Source of the DNA: Capsicum annuum
Lineage: Eukaryota > Streptophyta > Magnoliopsida > Solanales > Solanaceae
Length of the DNA: 64,000 bases
Reading direction: 5' to 3'
Assembly (NCBI RefSeq): GCF_002878395.1
Contig: NC_061115.1
Location: forward strand, 57,954,851-58,018,850
How positions within the stretch are numbered: the stretch's first letter is position 1; each line of letters opens with the position of its first letter. A model generated the notes under the pieces. It saw only the letters and a program-made list of their open reading frames with translations. It was not told the DNA's origin and did no database searches. Below are positions 34,690-47,978 of this stretch, one piece after another. A program made the position numbers and the translations under genes.

Positions 34690-36480
34690 AATTTCTTGGG
34701 GATTTTTTGAGTCATCACAGCACTACACTCTTCAGTGAGTGTTATTTCTCCCATATCATGCCATTTTATCTTTTTTTCCACCATACCCCTCAAGTACTTT
34801 GCATACTTAGGCATACTTTATAAAATATCTAGCAAAGGTAAGTTACCATGAAGCTCTTTGACTGTATCAATGAACTTTTTGAATAGAGCATCCTCCTTCA
34901 CTTTTATTTCCCTTTGAGGGAAAGGCAATGGCAGTGTCTTCTTCACTTTCGGTTCAGCAACTTTTGGTTTCCAGTACTCAGACCTTCTTGAATTTTTAGA
35001 AACTTCTTCATTTACCTGTTGGGTCACCATATCAGCATCTACCTCCTTTGTTGCCTTGGGAGGTTCTCCTTGAAACTCCTTACCACTCCTCAAGGTGATT
35101 GCCATGACTTATTTAGGATTTTCTATGTCAGCTGGCAACCTACCTTGTGGCCTAGTATTTATTGGTTGCTAATTTTTTTTCCATGTGCAACTCTAGACTT
35201 CTTATGGACGCTTGCAAAATTTATAAGTTTGCAGTAAACTGTGTCTGATTAGCTAAGATTTGTTTTATCATCTCCTCCATATTATTGTTTAACTAATTTG
35301 GTTGGGACTATGGCTGTGGGGCATTCCATAGCTGAGTCTGCCACTTATTGTTGTAGGCATTACCATAATTTGGCCTTTGATAATTGCCTACGTACATTAC
35401 TGATTCTGGATTTAAAGCTCACATAGCCATAGGATGGACACTATTTCCACATATCTCACACCAACCATTAATTTATTGAACTGCATTGATGGCTGTGGCA
35501 GGCTGTGGAGCTCCTAATTTCATGCTACTGAACTGAGTGTTGATTAAATTCTATTATGCAGACACTTGTGCTAATAGGGCTATGAAATTGTCCACCTCTA
35601 GTACACCTGCAACTCTTTTTGTGGAACTTATGAATCTGAATGTCACTTGGGATTTCCTTGTGCTATACGATTCAATAATGTGTATAGCTTATTATAAGTC
35701 AACTCCAGTGTGTGACCACTTACGACTGAATCTAGCAAATTCTTCATATTATGATCAAAAGCTTCTACAAAAAAACGGGCAAGTACCTCATTCGATTATT
35801 GGTGGTGTGGACAACCCCAAAAAAGGGCCTTGAAGCATTCCCAAGCATGATATAGATTTTATTAGGCTTCTATTTTAAGCTCACTATCTCACTGTGAAGT
35901 CTCACAATTTTTCTAGCTAAGTCATCCCAAGATGTGATTGAATCAGTCGGCTCTTTCCTGATGGAAAGAATCTGACGAGGAACCTTCTGGCTAAGTCATC
36001 CCAAGATGTGATTGAATCAGCCGGCTCTGCATTCAACCACTTTTTAGCAACCCCAATAAGTGAGTAGGGGAAAAGGGTGAGCCTCACATAATTAACATGT
36101 ATACCGATCTAAATAAATGTAGTAGTGAGCTCAATGAAATTCTACAAGTGAACCTGTGGGTCCTCATATGAAAGCCCTGCAAATTGTCCAATACTAATCA
36201 ATGGTTGCACCATGTTGTGCTTAAGCTCAAAATTCCCCCCCGCAGCCAGTCATTGAATGGGGAATTCAGATTTGTCGGCAGTAGGATTGCCACTTCCCGA
36301 ACAGTCTTGCGCGCTACTTATTGTTCCTCAGCCATTTGCGCAGTATTTTCTTGGTCTTCTTGGATTTGAGGAATTCTTGGGAGAAGGATTATTTCTCTCC
36401 TTCGTTGATGATAAAGGTTCTCGGGTTCGAAGCTTGGTTCAACTAATTTCTTATCCCTTGCAGGAAATAGGTTTTTAAAG
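34690..36480 (-). pseudogene. A2 gag (broken)
   Basis: On the - strand the N-terminal side (36300-36470) has LYHQRRREIILLPRIPQIQEDQEN and MAEEQ; the core near 35915-36040 has NAEPADSITSWDDLARRFLVRFFPSGK, the Retrotrans_gag motif. A ~75-base local duplication repeats DSITSWDDLARK at 35915-35954 and 35990-36028 and adds to the frame damage. The C-terminal linker (34818-35105) has MAITLRSGKEFQGEPPKATK, LPLPFPQRE and ALFKKFIDTVKELHGNLPLLDIL. This order and wording are those of Athila gag. Confidence 0.83.
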
Positions 36481-36485
36481 TGGTA

Positions 36486-37733
36486 AGTTGGCAATTGATG
36501 TGAGAGTAACAAAATAAAGAATCAATTGAAACTTCTAGCATCAAGAAACATACTCGGCAATTGAAACTTCTTATCCTAGATACTAATTCAAGTTTCTTAT
36601 TTTATAAAGAATCAAGAACCATACTCGACTTATTCCTATGTTCTATCTCCCTATTCCCTCTCCTGAGTTCACAAGGTTGACAATGAATGTATTCTAAGGG
36701 TCGCGAATCCTTAAAATAGCTATTATAAGAATAAACAAACAACCAATATTGATAAGCAAATTGAACGAAATTAATCCATAGCAATAATAATCATGTTCGT
36801 GGCTTTAACCCCGAAAAGAGGGCGTTTAGCCAAGTATAGTCATAATCATAATCACAATGTACAATTAACGACTAAAAACAAGAATGAACTAAATGAAATT
36901 AATAAAATCCTAATTATGAAATTGTATCAGCCCGTTGATCTCCAAAATATGTCTAAATATATGTAAAAATGTGATACAACATGTATATATAGCATAAGGG
37001 TAAGTCTAGTCCATCTAGGAGTCGACTTAGCATAAAACACCCAAGTGTGGAGTGGAGAGTGCATCACACCCTCTATTCCTATAGAATGGGGTGTGCGTCA
37101 CACCCTATATCCCCCTAGAATAGAGCATACAACGCATGTTAATCGCATGCACTCTCTGGAAGTTGTCCTCTGAATTTTGGTTAAGTGTTGGCCCTTCCTC
37201 CTTCTATCCCTTGTCTTGTGGTGTCTTTCCATTGATTTTCTAGTCTCTTTAAAATCAAAATATCATCATATTCAGATCCAAAATCATTCTACATCATCAC
37301 ACCACACGAATTAAAAGCACAAACAAAACTAAACCTATTACGATGAATAACAAACAAGAGCTTAGACTAGGTTGAATTCCATGATCTTTCACTTCAAGTT
37401 TCCACTCTTTCTTTGACTCATAATAAATTTGTACACTCCTAAAAACTTGTTCCACATATCATAACATATTTAAAACCATAAGGAACGCATGGAACTCAAT
37501 AGAATCAAACCAGATAGACTAGGAAAGCAAGACTAGTTTTCTCCATTGAACTCTAATGGACTCTTTTAAGTACAAACTCACTTGGACTTCACTTGGAACC
37601 TTATAAACACTCGCTTTAACACTTTTACACACATTTATCTCATTATCAACCCTTATAGCATAGAATCATCCTCAAAACAAGGCTAAAAAGGTTAGAATAG
37701 TGATCCTAGAATGCATAAATACTCCCAACATCA
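36486..37733 (-). repeat. 5' LTR of A2, truncated at the gag side
   Basis: It aligns with 30945-32405 and ends, on the + strand, ...ACTCCCAACATCA. About 140 bases at the primer-site end are missing. From 36741 on it is part of the tandem duplication. Confidence 0.83.
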
Positions 37734-40700
37734 AATCGCCAAGGCTCCAAACTACACTAATATTAGCAAAGACTTTAGCAACTTGAAGAAATGCAACTTT
37801 ACCCAAAAACTAATTAATCCAACCCACCATCTCGACAAAGAATATCCATAGACACATATCGCAAATGAGAAGCACTCCTCCATGTCTTAGTAGGCTGAAC
37901 AAATTCTGAAATGGGGATTTCTTGAATCCACCCAAGTAGGATCTCGATGAAAAATAAAGTACTAAGCTCGACACCAATTTCATGGTCAGGACCACTACCA
38001 AAAAATAAACAAAGCAACTCAAGATATAGAATTTTTAATTTGCCAACTTAAGAAGCGTTCACAGGAATATCACTTATCTCTAACTCTCTTAACTCCACTA
38101 GAACTAAGAACCACATCATGGCAACAACATAGTATAAAAATCTATACTAATACCAAGAGATAACCGATCACCAGGAGACAAACCCAGCAAACCAGAGGAC
38201 AATCCAAGATGACTTGACATCAACACCAAAACCACTATTAGGCTTTGAACTAGCCAAATCAGAATAACAAACCCCAAACTGGTCAACCTTAGAAATGGGC
38301 TACATAGAGAGGGATAGCCAAAGCGAAAGCCTTCGCAACCCAGGAGGTAAATCAAAAAATCTTAAACTCAAGAACAGGCAATATAACCAAGTTGGTAACT
38401 CTAGAACCACAACAAAATCATAGAAGATCAACTTACCCTATACCATAATCCACTACACAATCAATCTGATATATCCAACAAAAGAGAAAAATGACCACCT
38501 TCCCCTCGCTAGAGAAAACAAATCATCCAACCAGGCTATAGCAGCTTGACCCAACAAATAAGAACCATATAGAAGGAAATATTCTAACTAGATGCCAATA
38601 GTTTAGCCATATACCAAGCAAGGATCAATTACATCAATTAATAACAATAATAACAATAATATAAATATTAATATGATGAATAGGTGGTACCAAAATGAAA
38701 ATCAATAGCAAACACCACTCAAAGGCAACAGTAAGGCCAATGTGCCTAGGTAAATGGGACTCAAACCTAAAGGCTACACCTCCAAGTAAATATCAACATA
38801 GATCTACTCCATCCACTACTAAACGAAAGAATTTACGGGGGTGGTCATATAATCATGAATTTAATAACCAGGTAAACAACAACCAATATGAACTTATTAA
38901 GGCATATAATCATCGATGGATATGAAAACCCCAATACACTTAAATATAAATATAAATATTAGAAATAAAAGCACACATTCATGGTAAAATTAATCCATAT
39001 TAATAAGCAAATTGAACGAAATTAATCCATAGAAATAATAATCATGTTCTTGGCTTTAACCCCAGAAAGAGGGCGTTTAGCCAAGCATAGTCATAATCAT
39101 AATAACAATGTACAATTAACGACTAAAAACAAGAATGAACTAAATGAAATTAATAAAATCCTAATTATGAAATTGTATCAGCCCCTTGATCTCCAAAATA
39201 TATCTAAATATATGTAAAAATTTGATACAACATGTATATATAGAATAAGGGTTAGTCAAGTCCGTCTAGGAGTCGACTTAGCATAAAACACCCAAGTGTG
39301 CAGTGGAGAGTGCATCTCACCCTCTATTCCTATGGAATGGGGTGTGAGTCACACCCTATATCCCCCTGGAATAGAGCATACAACGCATGTTAATCGCATG
39401 CACTTGCTGGAAGTTGTCCTCTGAATTTTGGTTAAGTGTTGGCCTTTCCTCCTTCTATCCCTTGTCTTGTGGTGTCTTTCCATTGATTTTCTAGTCTCTT
39501 TAAAATCAAAATATCATCATATTCAGATCCAAAAGCATTCTACATTATCATACCACACGAATTAAAAGCACAACAAAACTAAACCCATTACGATGAATAA
39601 GAAACAAGAGCATAGACTAGGTTGAATTCCATGATCTTTCACTTCAAGTTCCCACTCTTTCTTTCACTCATAATAAATTTGTACACTCCTAAAAACTTGT
39701 TCCACATATCATAACATATTCAAAACCATAAGGAACACATGGAACTCAATAGAATCAAACAAGACAGACTAGGAAAGCAAGACTAGTTTTCTCCATTGAA
39801 CTCTAATTGACTCTTTTAAGTACAAACTCACTTGGACTTCACTTGGAACCTTATAAACACTCGCTTTAACACTTTTATACACATTTATCTCATTATCAAC
39901 CCTTATAGCATAGAATCATCCTCAGAATAAGGCTAAATAGGCTAGAATAGTGATCCTAGAATGCATAAATACTCCCAACATCAAATAGCCAAGGCTCCAA
40001 ACTACACTAATATTAGCAAAGACTTTAGCAACTTGAAGAAATGCAACTTTACCCAAAAACTAATCAATCCAACCCTCCATCTCGACAAAGAATATCCATA
40101 GACACATATCACAAATGAAAAGCACTCCTCCATGTCTTAGTAGGCTGAACAAATTCTGAAATGGGGATTTCCTGAATCCACCCAAGTAGGATCTCGACGA
40201 AGAATAAAGTACTAAGCTCGACACCAATTTCAAGGTCAGGACCACTACCAAAAAATAAACCAAGCAACACTAGATATAGACTTTTTAATTTGCCAACTTA
40301 AGAAGCGGTCATAGGAATATCACCTATCTCTAACTCTCTTAACTCCACGAGAACTAAGAACCACATCATGGCAACAACATAGTATCCAAATCTATACTAA
40401 TACCAAGAGATAACCCATCACCAGGAGACAAACCCAGCAAACCAGAGGACAATCCAAGATGACTTGACATCAACACCAAAACCACTATTAGGCTTTGAAC
40501 TAGCCAAATCAGAATAACAAACCCCAAACTGGTCAACCTTAGAAATGGGCTACATAGAGAGGGATAGCCAAAGCAAAAGCCTTCGCATCCCTCGAGGTGA
40601 GTCAAAAAATCTTAAACTCAAGAACAGGCAATATAACCAAGTTGGCAACTCTAGAACCACAACAAAATCATAGAAGGTCAACTTACCCAATACCATAATC

Positions 40701-41239
40701 CACTACACGATCAATCTGACATAGCCAACAAAAGAGAAAAATGACCAACTTCCGCTTCCTAGAGAAAACAAATCATCCAACCAGGCTATAGCAGCTCGAC
40801 CCAACAAATAAGAACCGTATAGAAGGAAAAATTCTAACTAGATGCCAATAGCTTAGCCATATACCAAGCGAGGATCAATTACATCAATTAGTAACAATAA
40901 TAACAATAATATAAATATTAATATAATGAATAGGTGGTACCAAAATGAAAATCAATATCAAACACCACTCAAAGGCAACAGTAAGGCCAATGTGCCTAGG
41001 TAAATAGGACTCAAACCCAACGGCTACACCTCCAAGTAATATCAACATTAATCTACTTCATCCACTACTAAAAGAAAGAATTTATGGGGATAGTCATATA
41101 ATCATGAATTTAATAACCAGGAAAACAATAACCAATATGAACTTATTAAGGCATATAATCATTGATGGATATGAAAACCCCAATACACTTAAATAAAAAT
41201 GTAAGTATTAGAAATAAAAACACACATTCATGGTGAAAT
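36741..41239. repeat. Two tandem copies of a ~2.25 kb segment (LTR end plus G1 interior)
   Basis: Copy A is about 36741-38990 and copy B about 38991-41239, offset 2249-2251 bases along the length. Both run from inside the A2 LTR across its end (37733 and 39983) into the G1 interior. They differ by only a few percent by eye. The frames at 37810-38022/38116-38355 recur at 40060-40263/40366-40605 because of this. The event came after A2 inserted. Confidence 0.9.
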
Positions 41240-41600
41240 CTATAATCACATGCTTGACGGGTCTAAGAAAGAATAAATCTGAATAAGTTAAAACTCGGAC
41301 AGACCAACTAAATCATCAACTAAGGTACAAAGCACATTATCTCTAACTGAAAGATCCACAACACTATAAGGCTGATCCAAATGAGTTGAATGACCAATAA
41401 CCAAATGTCGGAGACACTATCTACACTAGTGACTGATCTTTTTACGGTCATAGAAAACCTCTGAAGCCCTAACCTAGTGAGAAATATCAATTGAGCCCAA
41501 ATGGCTGGCCAACTAACATTGAGATCACTCTCCACTATCATGATAATCCTTTCATAGGCAAAACCTAAATCAAGAACTCTATGTGGCGGAGAATACATGT
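37734..41600 (-). other. G1 interior between A2 and gag
   Basis: Includes the duplicated segment (38991-39983 is a second piece of A2 LTR; 39984-41239 a second piece of G1). It matches 57999-59160 in G2. Frames such as 38116-38355 (GLSSGLLGLSPGD) and 37814-38017 are shared between G1 and G2, but I recognise no protease, reverse transcriptase, RNase H or integrase motif on either strand. Confidence 0.65.
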
Positions 41601-42500
41601 TAACTCTGTTTTAATAACCAACTCACATTCGGGGCACTATTTAAACCAATGTGATATCTCCCCATAAACAAAACAAGCCCTTGGAATACTCTAAAATACT
41701 ACCCTTGCTAATCAAGAATGGCCACCAGGACCTGAAGACCCATACCAAACACTTTGTAGGGTTCAAAGAGAACTCATCCCGCTATGATCACCATGACTAA
41801 CCTGAGAACCACCCATAGACTGAAACACCACTTGTGTAGAATGTATAGGCTACAAGAGAAGCTGACATTCACCGAAAGAATCCTCACTCCCAAATGAAAT
41901 ATTAATAGTACTATACACATGGCATAGACTCTTACCTCCACCTCTAAAAGTCTCAATGTATGCTCTCTCTATGGCCCTCACATAATCAATAACTCAAAAG
42001 AAAGAGGACCCAACTTCTATTAAGGGCTTTGATGCCAAATAGAGTGGCAATGTTAATCCTCTAATAAATCCATGGACCATGTTCTATTCTAAAGGATATA
42101 ACATAGGAATATGCCTAGCCCACTTAAAATGTTCAATCTCGTGCTCCAAAATCGATAAAAAACCTTAATGAACACTAACAAATCCGACTCTTGCCTGTAA
42201 ACTGCTTGATGAACCAAATGTCATCCATGGCAACGAGGGATCTGTAAAAATACTTGGTATCCCCAATGCTAATCCTTGAAGGGCTAAAGTAGTCATGAGC
42301 TCTACTAGAGCCTAAACTGGCCCTAAATCCTTTGGCTAACAATGAAGAACTTTGATATCTATCATTGAATCCTTAGTTTAATGCTATACTGAAGCTCTAA
42401 AAATACGTGTTGAAGTATCATCAACATCTATGGAAAACCTTGCATCGTCTTTCTGGGACAGAGTAGAGTCAAAGAATGTTTTTGAGGATCATAACAATAT
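41600..42500 (-). pseudogene. gag of G1 (broken)
   Basis: On the - strand, frames with stops match the better copy at 59177-59975. The zinc knuckle near 41610-41665 reads C-F-V-Y-G-E-I-S-H followed by a stop and C, with Tyr in place of the second Cys. The block VVDYVRAIERAYIETF of G2 is represented near 41930-41990. It lies just inside the 5' LTR and primer site, the normal place for gag. Confidence 0.72.
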
Positions 42501-42641
42501 GGATGTACGATAATATGTCAAGAAATGAATTTCCTAAGAATGCCCTGTATCCTTCCAAAGATAGGTTATAGACGTCTCTTCACCGATCCATGGGGACTCT
42601 ACTAAATACTTAACACTTGTACCAATACATCGGTGAGTCTA

Positions 42642-42656
42642 GGCTTTGATACGAAT
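42642..42656 (-). other. Primer binding site of G1, Met-tRNA type
   Basis: On the - strand, next to the LTR end TGTGACA, the sequence TTCGTATCAAAGC corresponds to TTGGTATCAGAGC with two to three changes. This fixes the orientation and the LTR border at 42658. Confidence 0.75.
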
Positions 42657-42657
42657 T

Positions 42658-45600
42658 TGTCACAACCTAATTCCTCAGGTCATGATGACACCTATTATAA
42701 CCCATAGTAGATAAGCCAATCCATAGTATGAAACTGCTAGTAATGGACTACCAAGAGAAATGAAAAAAGAATATGGAATAAAAGAAATGAAAGACTAAAA
42801 TATATAATGTAGTCCCAAAGCCTAATGGAATTAGTACAAGAGCTTCTAATGTGATAAGATTACAAAAAAAAAGTACAAAATGAGTATAGAAAGAACCATC
42901 GCTGAACTATCCTATTTATGCCTAAGAAACTAACATATTAAGGCTAAGGACGTACTAAGGATGAACTATTCCATTCTAGCCATACTCGGAAACTTTAATA
43001 CTATACCCTATATCACTGTCCAATATAAGAATAAAGGGAAAAGGGATATTTAATAGTATACAAGTATAAGAAATTAATTTACAATCTGAATAAATAGAGG
43101 AAGGGATATACAGTAATACCATAGCAACATATATATAGATATGCATATGTAAAACTAGGTCAACTCATAGTAAAACCTAAGTCATCATAAAAGCATCTTA
43201 AGGACTCATAATTATAACAGAGACTAGTGGTAATATAATCATGGTCCTAACTACTAAAATAAAGAATTAGTAAAGAAAGAAATCGGAATATCAGGGTCTA
43301 AATTCATAATGCCTAACCAACGGATGATTATGCATATAAATATAACCACAATGTAAAATAGCCAAGATCATACCTCAAATCTCAATACCAACCCAAATAT
43401 TAACCTTTGCATAGACTAACCATAACAACAATGATAGTAATAATCCAAGGTAACAGGTAAGTGCAGACAAACAATACATAATTGGACCTTTCATAAATAA
43501 TCATAGGCTTAGAAGGTTCTATCAACACATAGTAAACGACTGTCTAAGCTTATACCTGTACAGCTCTCCAGGGCTGATCGATAAATGCTCTACACAATAA
43601 ACTACAAGTATCACTTGTACCTATACCTATGCAACCCTCATAAGGCTAATAGATATAGGCGCATACTGATGATAGGTAATGCACATGCAACAATGAATAC
43701 CAAGACATAATAAATAATACCGTAAAGTAACTTAATGTATAAATTCATCTCATCAATATCTTCATCAATCGCCAAACTTGATCCAAAACCTATATCATCA
43801 ACATCATCATCACCTACCATACTTAATCCGAAACTCATATCATTAATATTATCATTAACCACTGAACTTAATCTGTAACTTATATCATCAATATTATCAT
43901 CAACCGCTAAACTAAAATTGGTCTCTCTATATATCTATCTATATATATATATATATCAATACCATAATCCATCGACTATACATTTAGTAAAAACTTTACA
44001 TACGTATACAATTATACATAATTGCATAGCTAAGATCATGGACAAATAGAGAGTAAATTTGTAAATTTATTGCCTGGGGTATACTCTAGGATGAAATAAT
44101 CATAAAGGTATAGAAAGGGTTTGAATCTTTCTTGACCAAAATAAATAGTAGTAATAAAATCATGGATCAAAATCTATCTTGGCCAAATTTTTAAAACACC
44201 ATTTTCTATCCTAATGCATAAGTCATCTATTTAGATGGTACGATTTCCATTATGAAGAACTTCATTTTTAGGGTGAAAAGTAGGCTTTAATCCCCTTTTA
44301 GGAAAAATAATAGTAAAATCATATTTTAGTCAGAATCTTTATTTATAGTAATTAGTGATCATGAACGCACCAAATCTATGCATACCATAACTAGTATTAA
44401 AACAATAAAATCATAAGCCTCATTATGTTGATAAACTATGACCACATCCTTTACAAGGATAAACCATTCCCCGAAATCCAACCTATATCATAACATAGCC
44501 TTAGGCCCAATAATATGTCCAGAATAACTATACTATTAATTACTATTTTAGGCCAATATACATATTCGAAATCCATATCAATAATTATTTCTATAAGCCA
44601 TCTCACATCTATAACATGTCTCATATCTAGAAGGCATATCATATTTGTAGGCCAAATCATATTTATAAGGTATATCATATCTATAAGCCAAATATTATCT
44701 ATAAGGCATATCATGTATATAAGAAAAATTATATCCATAAGGCATATCATATATATGAGGCATATCACATATATAAGGCATATCACATATTTATAAGGAA
44801 TAATCATATGATTTATCACATCCATGGCTATATCATTAAGCATGCCAATAGGCCATATCATTAATCAAATACAAAAGACATATCATGGATATGAGCCCTT
44901 AATAATAATTTAGAAAAATCATCACCATTCACTGAGTCACAAAATCAGCTCATTAGTCATAACTATGTCTAATATGCATAAACAAGTCCACAAGTCTTGG
45001 CCTAAGGTTGACTGGAGGAACCCACTTCTAATCTTTGAAATCCATATTTAGACAGTTTCTATCACTAACTAGGTTGAGGTATCTAGATTGAATTCTAGAT
45101 GGTATATGAGCCATAGTTAGCCATAATATAGGAATTTCATCTAGGAAAAACGCAATTAAGTCAACTCTAGCTAAATTACGATTTTAAGATAACAACATAG
45201 TCCAAATAAGGATAATCATGGTAATCATACTTCCAACACCTAAACAACATCCTAAATCTAGCATAATATTATAATCATTCTAGGAATTAGCTCAATCTAT
45301 CAAGAAAGTAATAGGATCCTAGAAGTATAATAAGTATTCCACCTTATGGGTCAAATTACTCATCTAATCACCAAAATTTAATATTCAATACTAAGTCATG
45401 TTATTCTACCCATAATTTATCTTAAAATTCTCATTCACATGCAATATATAGAACATATCATCTTGTGAAGAAGAGAAGATAAAAGCCTAACTTAATGTCG
45501 AACCTCAAATCCTTAAATTATCACCAAATATTTGTCTTCACTCCACAATCCCAAAATGCTTCCATGCTATCAAAATCATAAACAATGCATCATTAGGATT

Positions 45601-46807
45601 CAAATGATACCCATATTTCCATAAAATTGGTCGGGTCAAATTTTGTGTCAAGAACGGGCTCGCGGGGCTCGTAAATAAAATCCAAAATTGAACCCATCAC
45701 GAGGTCCCTCAAAGGATAAGAAATGTATGCTCCAAATTTACAAACAAATAGGACATAAACTAGGTCTTAAATCAACCCTCAAAATTTAGGAATTTGAATT
45801 CCTAATTTCTAAGAATTTATCATGAATTTGGATGTAAATCAAAGGGAAAATCAATGGGAAATGACCAAAAAGGACTAGACTAGATTACCTTAGATTATTT
45901 GGATGATTTCACACTCTTTTAATCTCTTTGATCCCTCAAAATAGTGTAAAATTTATGGAAAGAATGTTGGAACATCGTATGGAAAAAGAGGGTTAAACAT
46001 GGGGGTCTAGAAATGTTATCGCGACTCAAAAATTACGATTGCATCCTGAAAAGGGTAAAACTCATTTGTCAATTTTTATTTACCCTTCGCAATTGTAACC
46101 TGTCAAAAAGGCATAAAACTCATATGGCGATCATGATTTACCCTTCGTGATTATAGTCACACCAGACCTGATGCACCAGATTTTCTTCTAAGTGTGTAAT
46201 GGACTTCAACTAGGTATTCAGGATTTATTTGAGACCTTGTGAGAATAAATAAAATATAGTATCATACCAAATTCAATGTTCTAGGCTCAATAGAACCATT
46301 AAAACTTTCATCCGAGATTATTTTAACTAAATGCGGAGCCTACATTGATAATTTTATTTTTTACATAATCCATCCAATTGCCCAAAATGAGTCTAAAATC
46401 CTTAGGACCTGAACCAATAGCCTTATCCAAATTAGCCTTTTGTTGGAGTCTTCCTAATCTCTATAGTCATCTGGTCGTTAAGAAGAAGCAAAGTACTTAA
46501 CGCATAAGTAAAAGGTCGACCTTCCTATAGAAAGACTAAGGAAAAGCCTATACAAATTGATCTCGTTTTAGAGCTAACGGAACTGTTAGATTTTCATCTA
46601 AGGCCATCTACAAGGAGTTTTAGTCAGATAGCAAATCCTAAACAATAAAAGCTCAAAAATAGGGGAATGGGCCTAAAATTTAAATGAACTGTTCGATCAT
46701 TGAACCGACAATTTTAATAAGTCTTAAAAAACCTCTAGCCACTATTGGAAGGGTAAAATGACAATAAAATGCATATCAAATTGAGAAAAACCTGGAGGGT
46801 CATTACA
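42658..46807 (-). repeat. 5' LTR of gag-only element G1 (copy B2, ~4.15 kb)
   Basis: On the - strand it begins TGTAATGACCCTCC (46807) and ends GGTTGTGACA (42658). It aligns with B1 over most of its length but lacks ~320 bases corresponding to about 25400-25720. It carries the 45-base repeats (43745-43924), an AT dinucleotide run near 43940, and the 18-base minisatellite (44591-44788). Frames inside (43638, 44451, 44515) come from these repeats. Confidence 0.88.
44591..44788. repeat. 18-base minisatellite inside LTR B2
   Basis: Eleven diverged units of the CTATAAGGCATATCATAT type, at the same LTR position as in B1 and B3. Confidence 0.9.
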
Positions 46808-47012
46808 AGGTGGTGGCTGGGGAATTATTCTATCGGATAGAAGATGTGGACATTGTTATGCTTTTTCTTGGAGACCTAAGGCAGAGGCTTTTATGATTTA
46901 ATTATAGATAAAATGCAAGATTTCCATCATCCTGTTTCTTTGTTAATTAACCCTGGGTTAATATTTTCTTATTTTTTTGCATATTTTTCTACTAGATTGA
47001 TGTATGTGTGAG
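46808..47012 (+). pseudogene. Gag tail and protease start of T1, resumed after the insertions
   Basis: On the + strand there is a Gly-rich tail, then CGHCYAFSWRPKAEA, the usual end of Tekay gag before protease, then HHPVSLLINPGLIFSYFFAYFSTRL, which corresponds to VLFDPGSTFSYVSxYF in the family with the catalytic Asp changed to Asn. This is the part that should follow the gag broken off at 4601. It ends at about 47012 where LTR sequence begins, so pol is lost. Confidence 0.75.
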
Positions 47013-47978
47013 TGTAACAATGCTAATTGTAATTTTTAATTTTTTGTCTCTTTTGATCATTTTGACCTTCTTTATAATTACTATATATAATTTATTGGTT
47101 GTGGGGATGTTTGGAGAGGTTCCCAAGACATTCGATAGTGATTTGATTGTGTATGAAGTTTTGAGTAGCCTTATAAGTGGTTAGTTTTGACTTTAGTCAA
47201 TACTTTTTATCCGATCATTAGATGGTGATTCTTTCAGTTCTATTGCCTCTAGAAAGTCGATTTTGTATTATTAGTGTGGTTTGGTTTGAATTTTGATCCT
47301 TTAGATTATGTTTTGACCTATTAGACAAGAAACTAATTAAAATAGCCTAAAAGGGGTCCTAAGGGTAATCTTATTGGAAATGGCATTTTTTTAATAGATC
47401 CTATAGTTCCAATTGGTTCAAAGAATCAAAACTAGCCTAGTAGCATTATTCGTTTATTTTCTCGAAGGGGCCATTTGGAGAATTATCCTTCACTTTCTTT
47501 ATTACTACATTGCTTAGTCAGTCTATGATATCTACTGAGTATAAGTGTACTGTACTCCTTCTTACTTTCTATATCATTTCTATATAGATCCTAGTTTGAG
47601 GGGACCCATGACCATTATATCATGATATGTTCGAGGCCAATTCAAAGTACGGGTGAACTCCTTTTTTGGTGCTTGATTCCAAATTCCATCTATCTTTATT
47701 ATCTTTATCTTATTTCTTAGAGACAAACATGTGTATTTTCATACTCTTTATCATTATTAGTACTCTTTACTTATGACCTTATATTTTGGGCTTATAGTTG
47801 TATTTTGTTTGGCTTCAGATATTATTTACTTATATAGGGCTTGACTTTCTTATAAAGTCTCATATTGGGTTTTATCTATTTCTTTTTTGCATTCTTTATC
47901 TCTTTGGGTGTAAGGCTCACCTATCTAGGATTGGCATGAGGTTGGTTCCATCATGACCTAAACTTTTGAATTGTGACA
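47013..47978 (+). repeat. LTR of a Tekay-type element (shortened)
   Basis: It starts about TGTAACAATG and ends TTGTGACA just before a Met-tRNA primer site. It shares blocks with the LTR at 325-2996 ('gaggttcccaa', 'ttgactttagtcaa', 'tatctactgagtataag') but is only ~1 kb, so it is internally deleted or a different subfamily. Confidence 0.7.

Larger units (their letters stand above)
30807..37733 (-). mobile_element. Athila-derived element A2 with gag and protease only, inserted in G1
   Basis: LTR 30807-32405, 3' region, protease, gag, and a truncated second LTR 36486-37733, all on the - strand. Flanks are AATCC (30802-30806) and AATCG (37734-37738), a 4/5 match for a target duplication. Reverse transcriptase, RNase H and integrase are absent: the region after the protease (about 34020-34247) joins directly to sequence that normally follows integrase. 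The second LTR lacks ~140 bases at the gag side, and no primer site is recognisable. Confidence 0.85.

Noticed and set aside
37810..38355. Frames shared by G1 (twice) and G2, considered as a pol remnant or new gene
   Set aside because: Conservation of the first two reflects the tandem duplication, the third is the homologous interior; no domain motif is visible and frames overlap each other.
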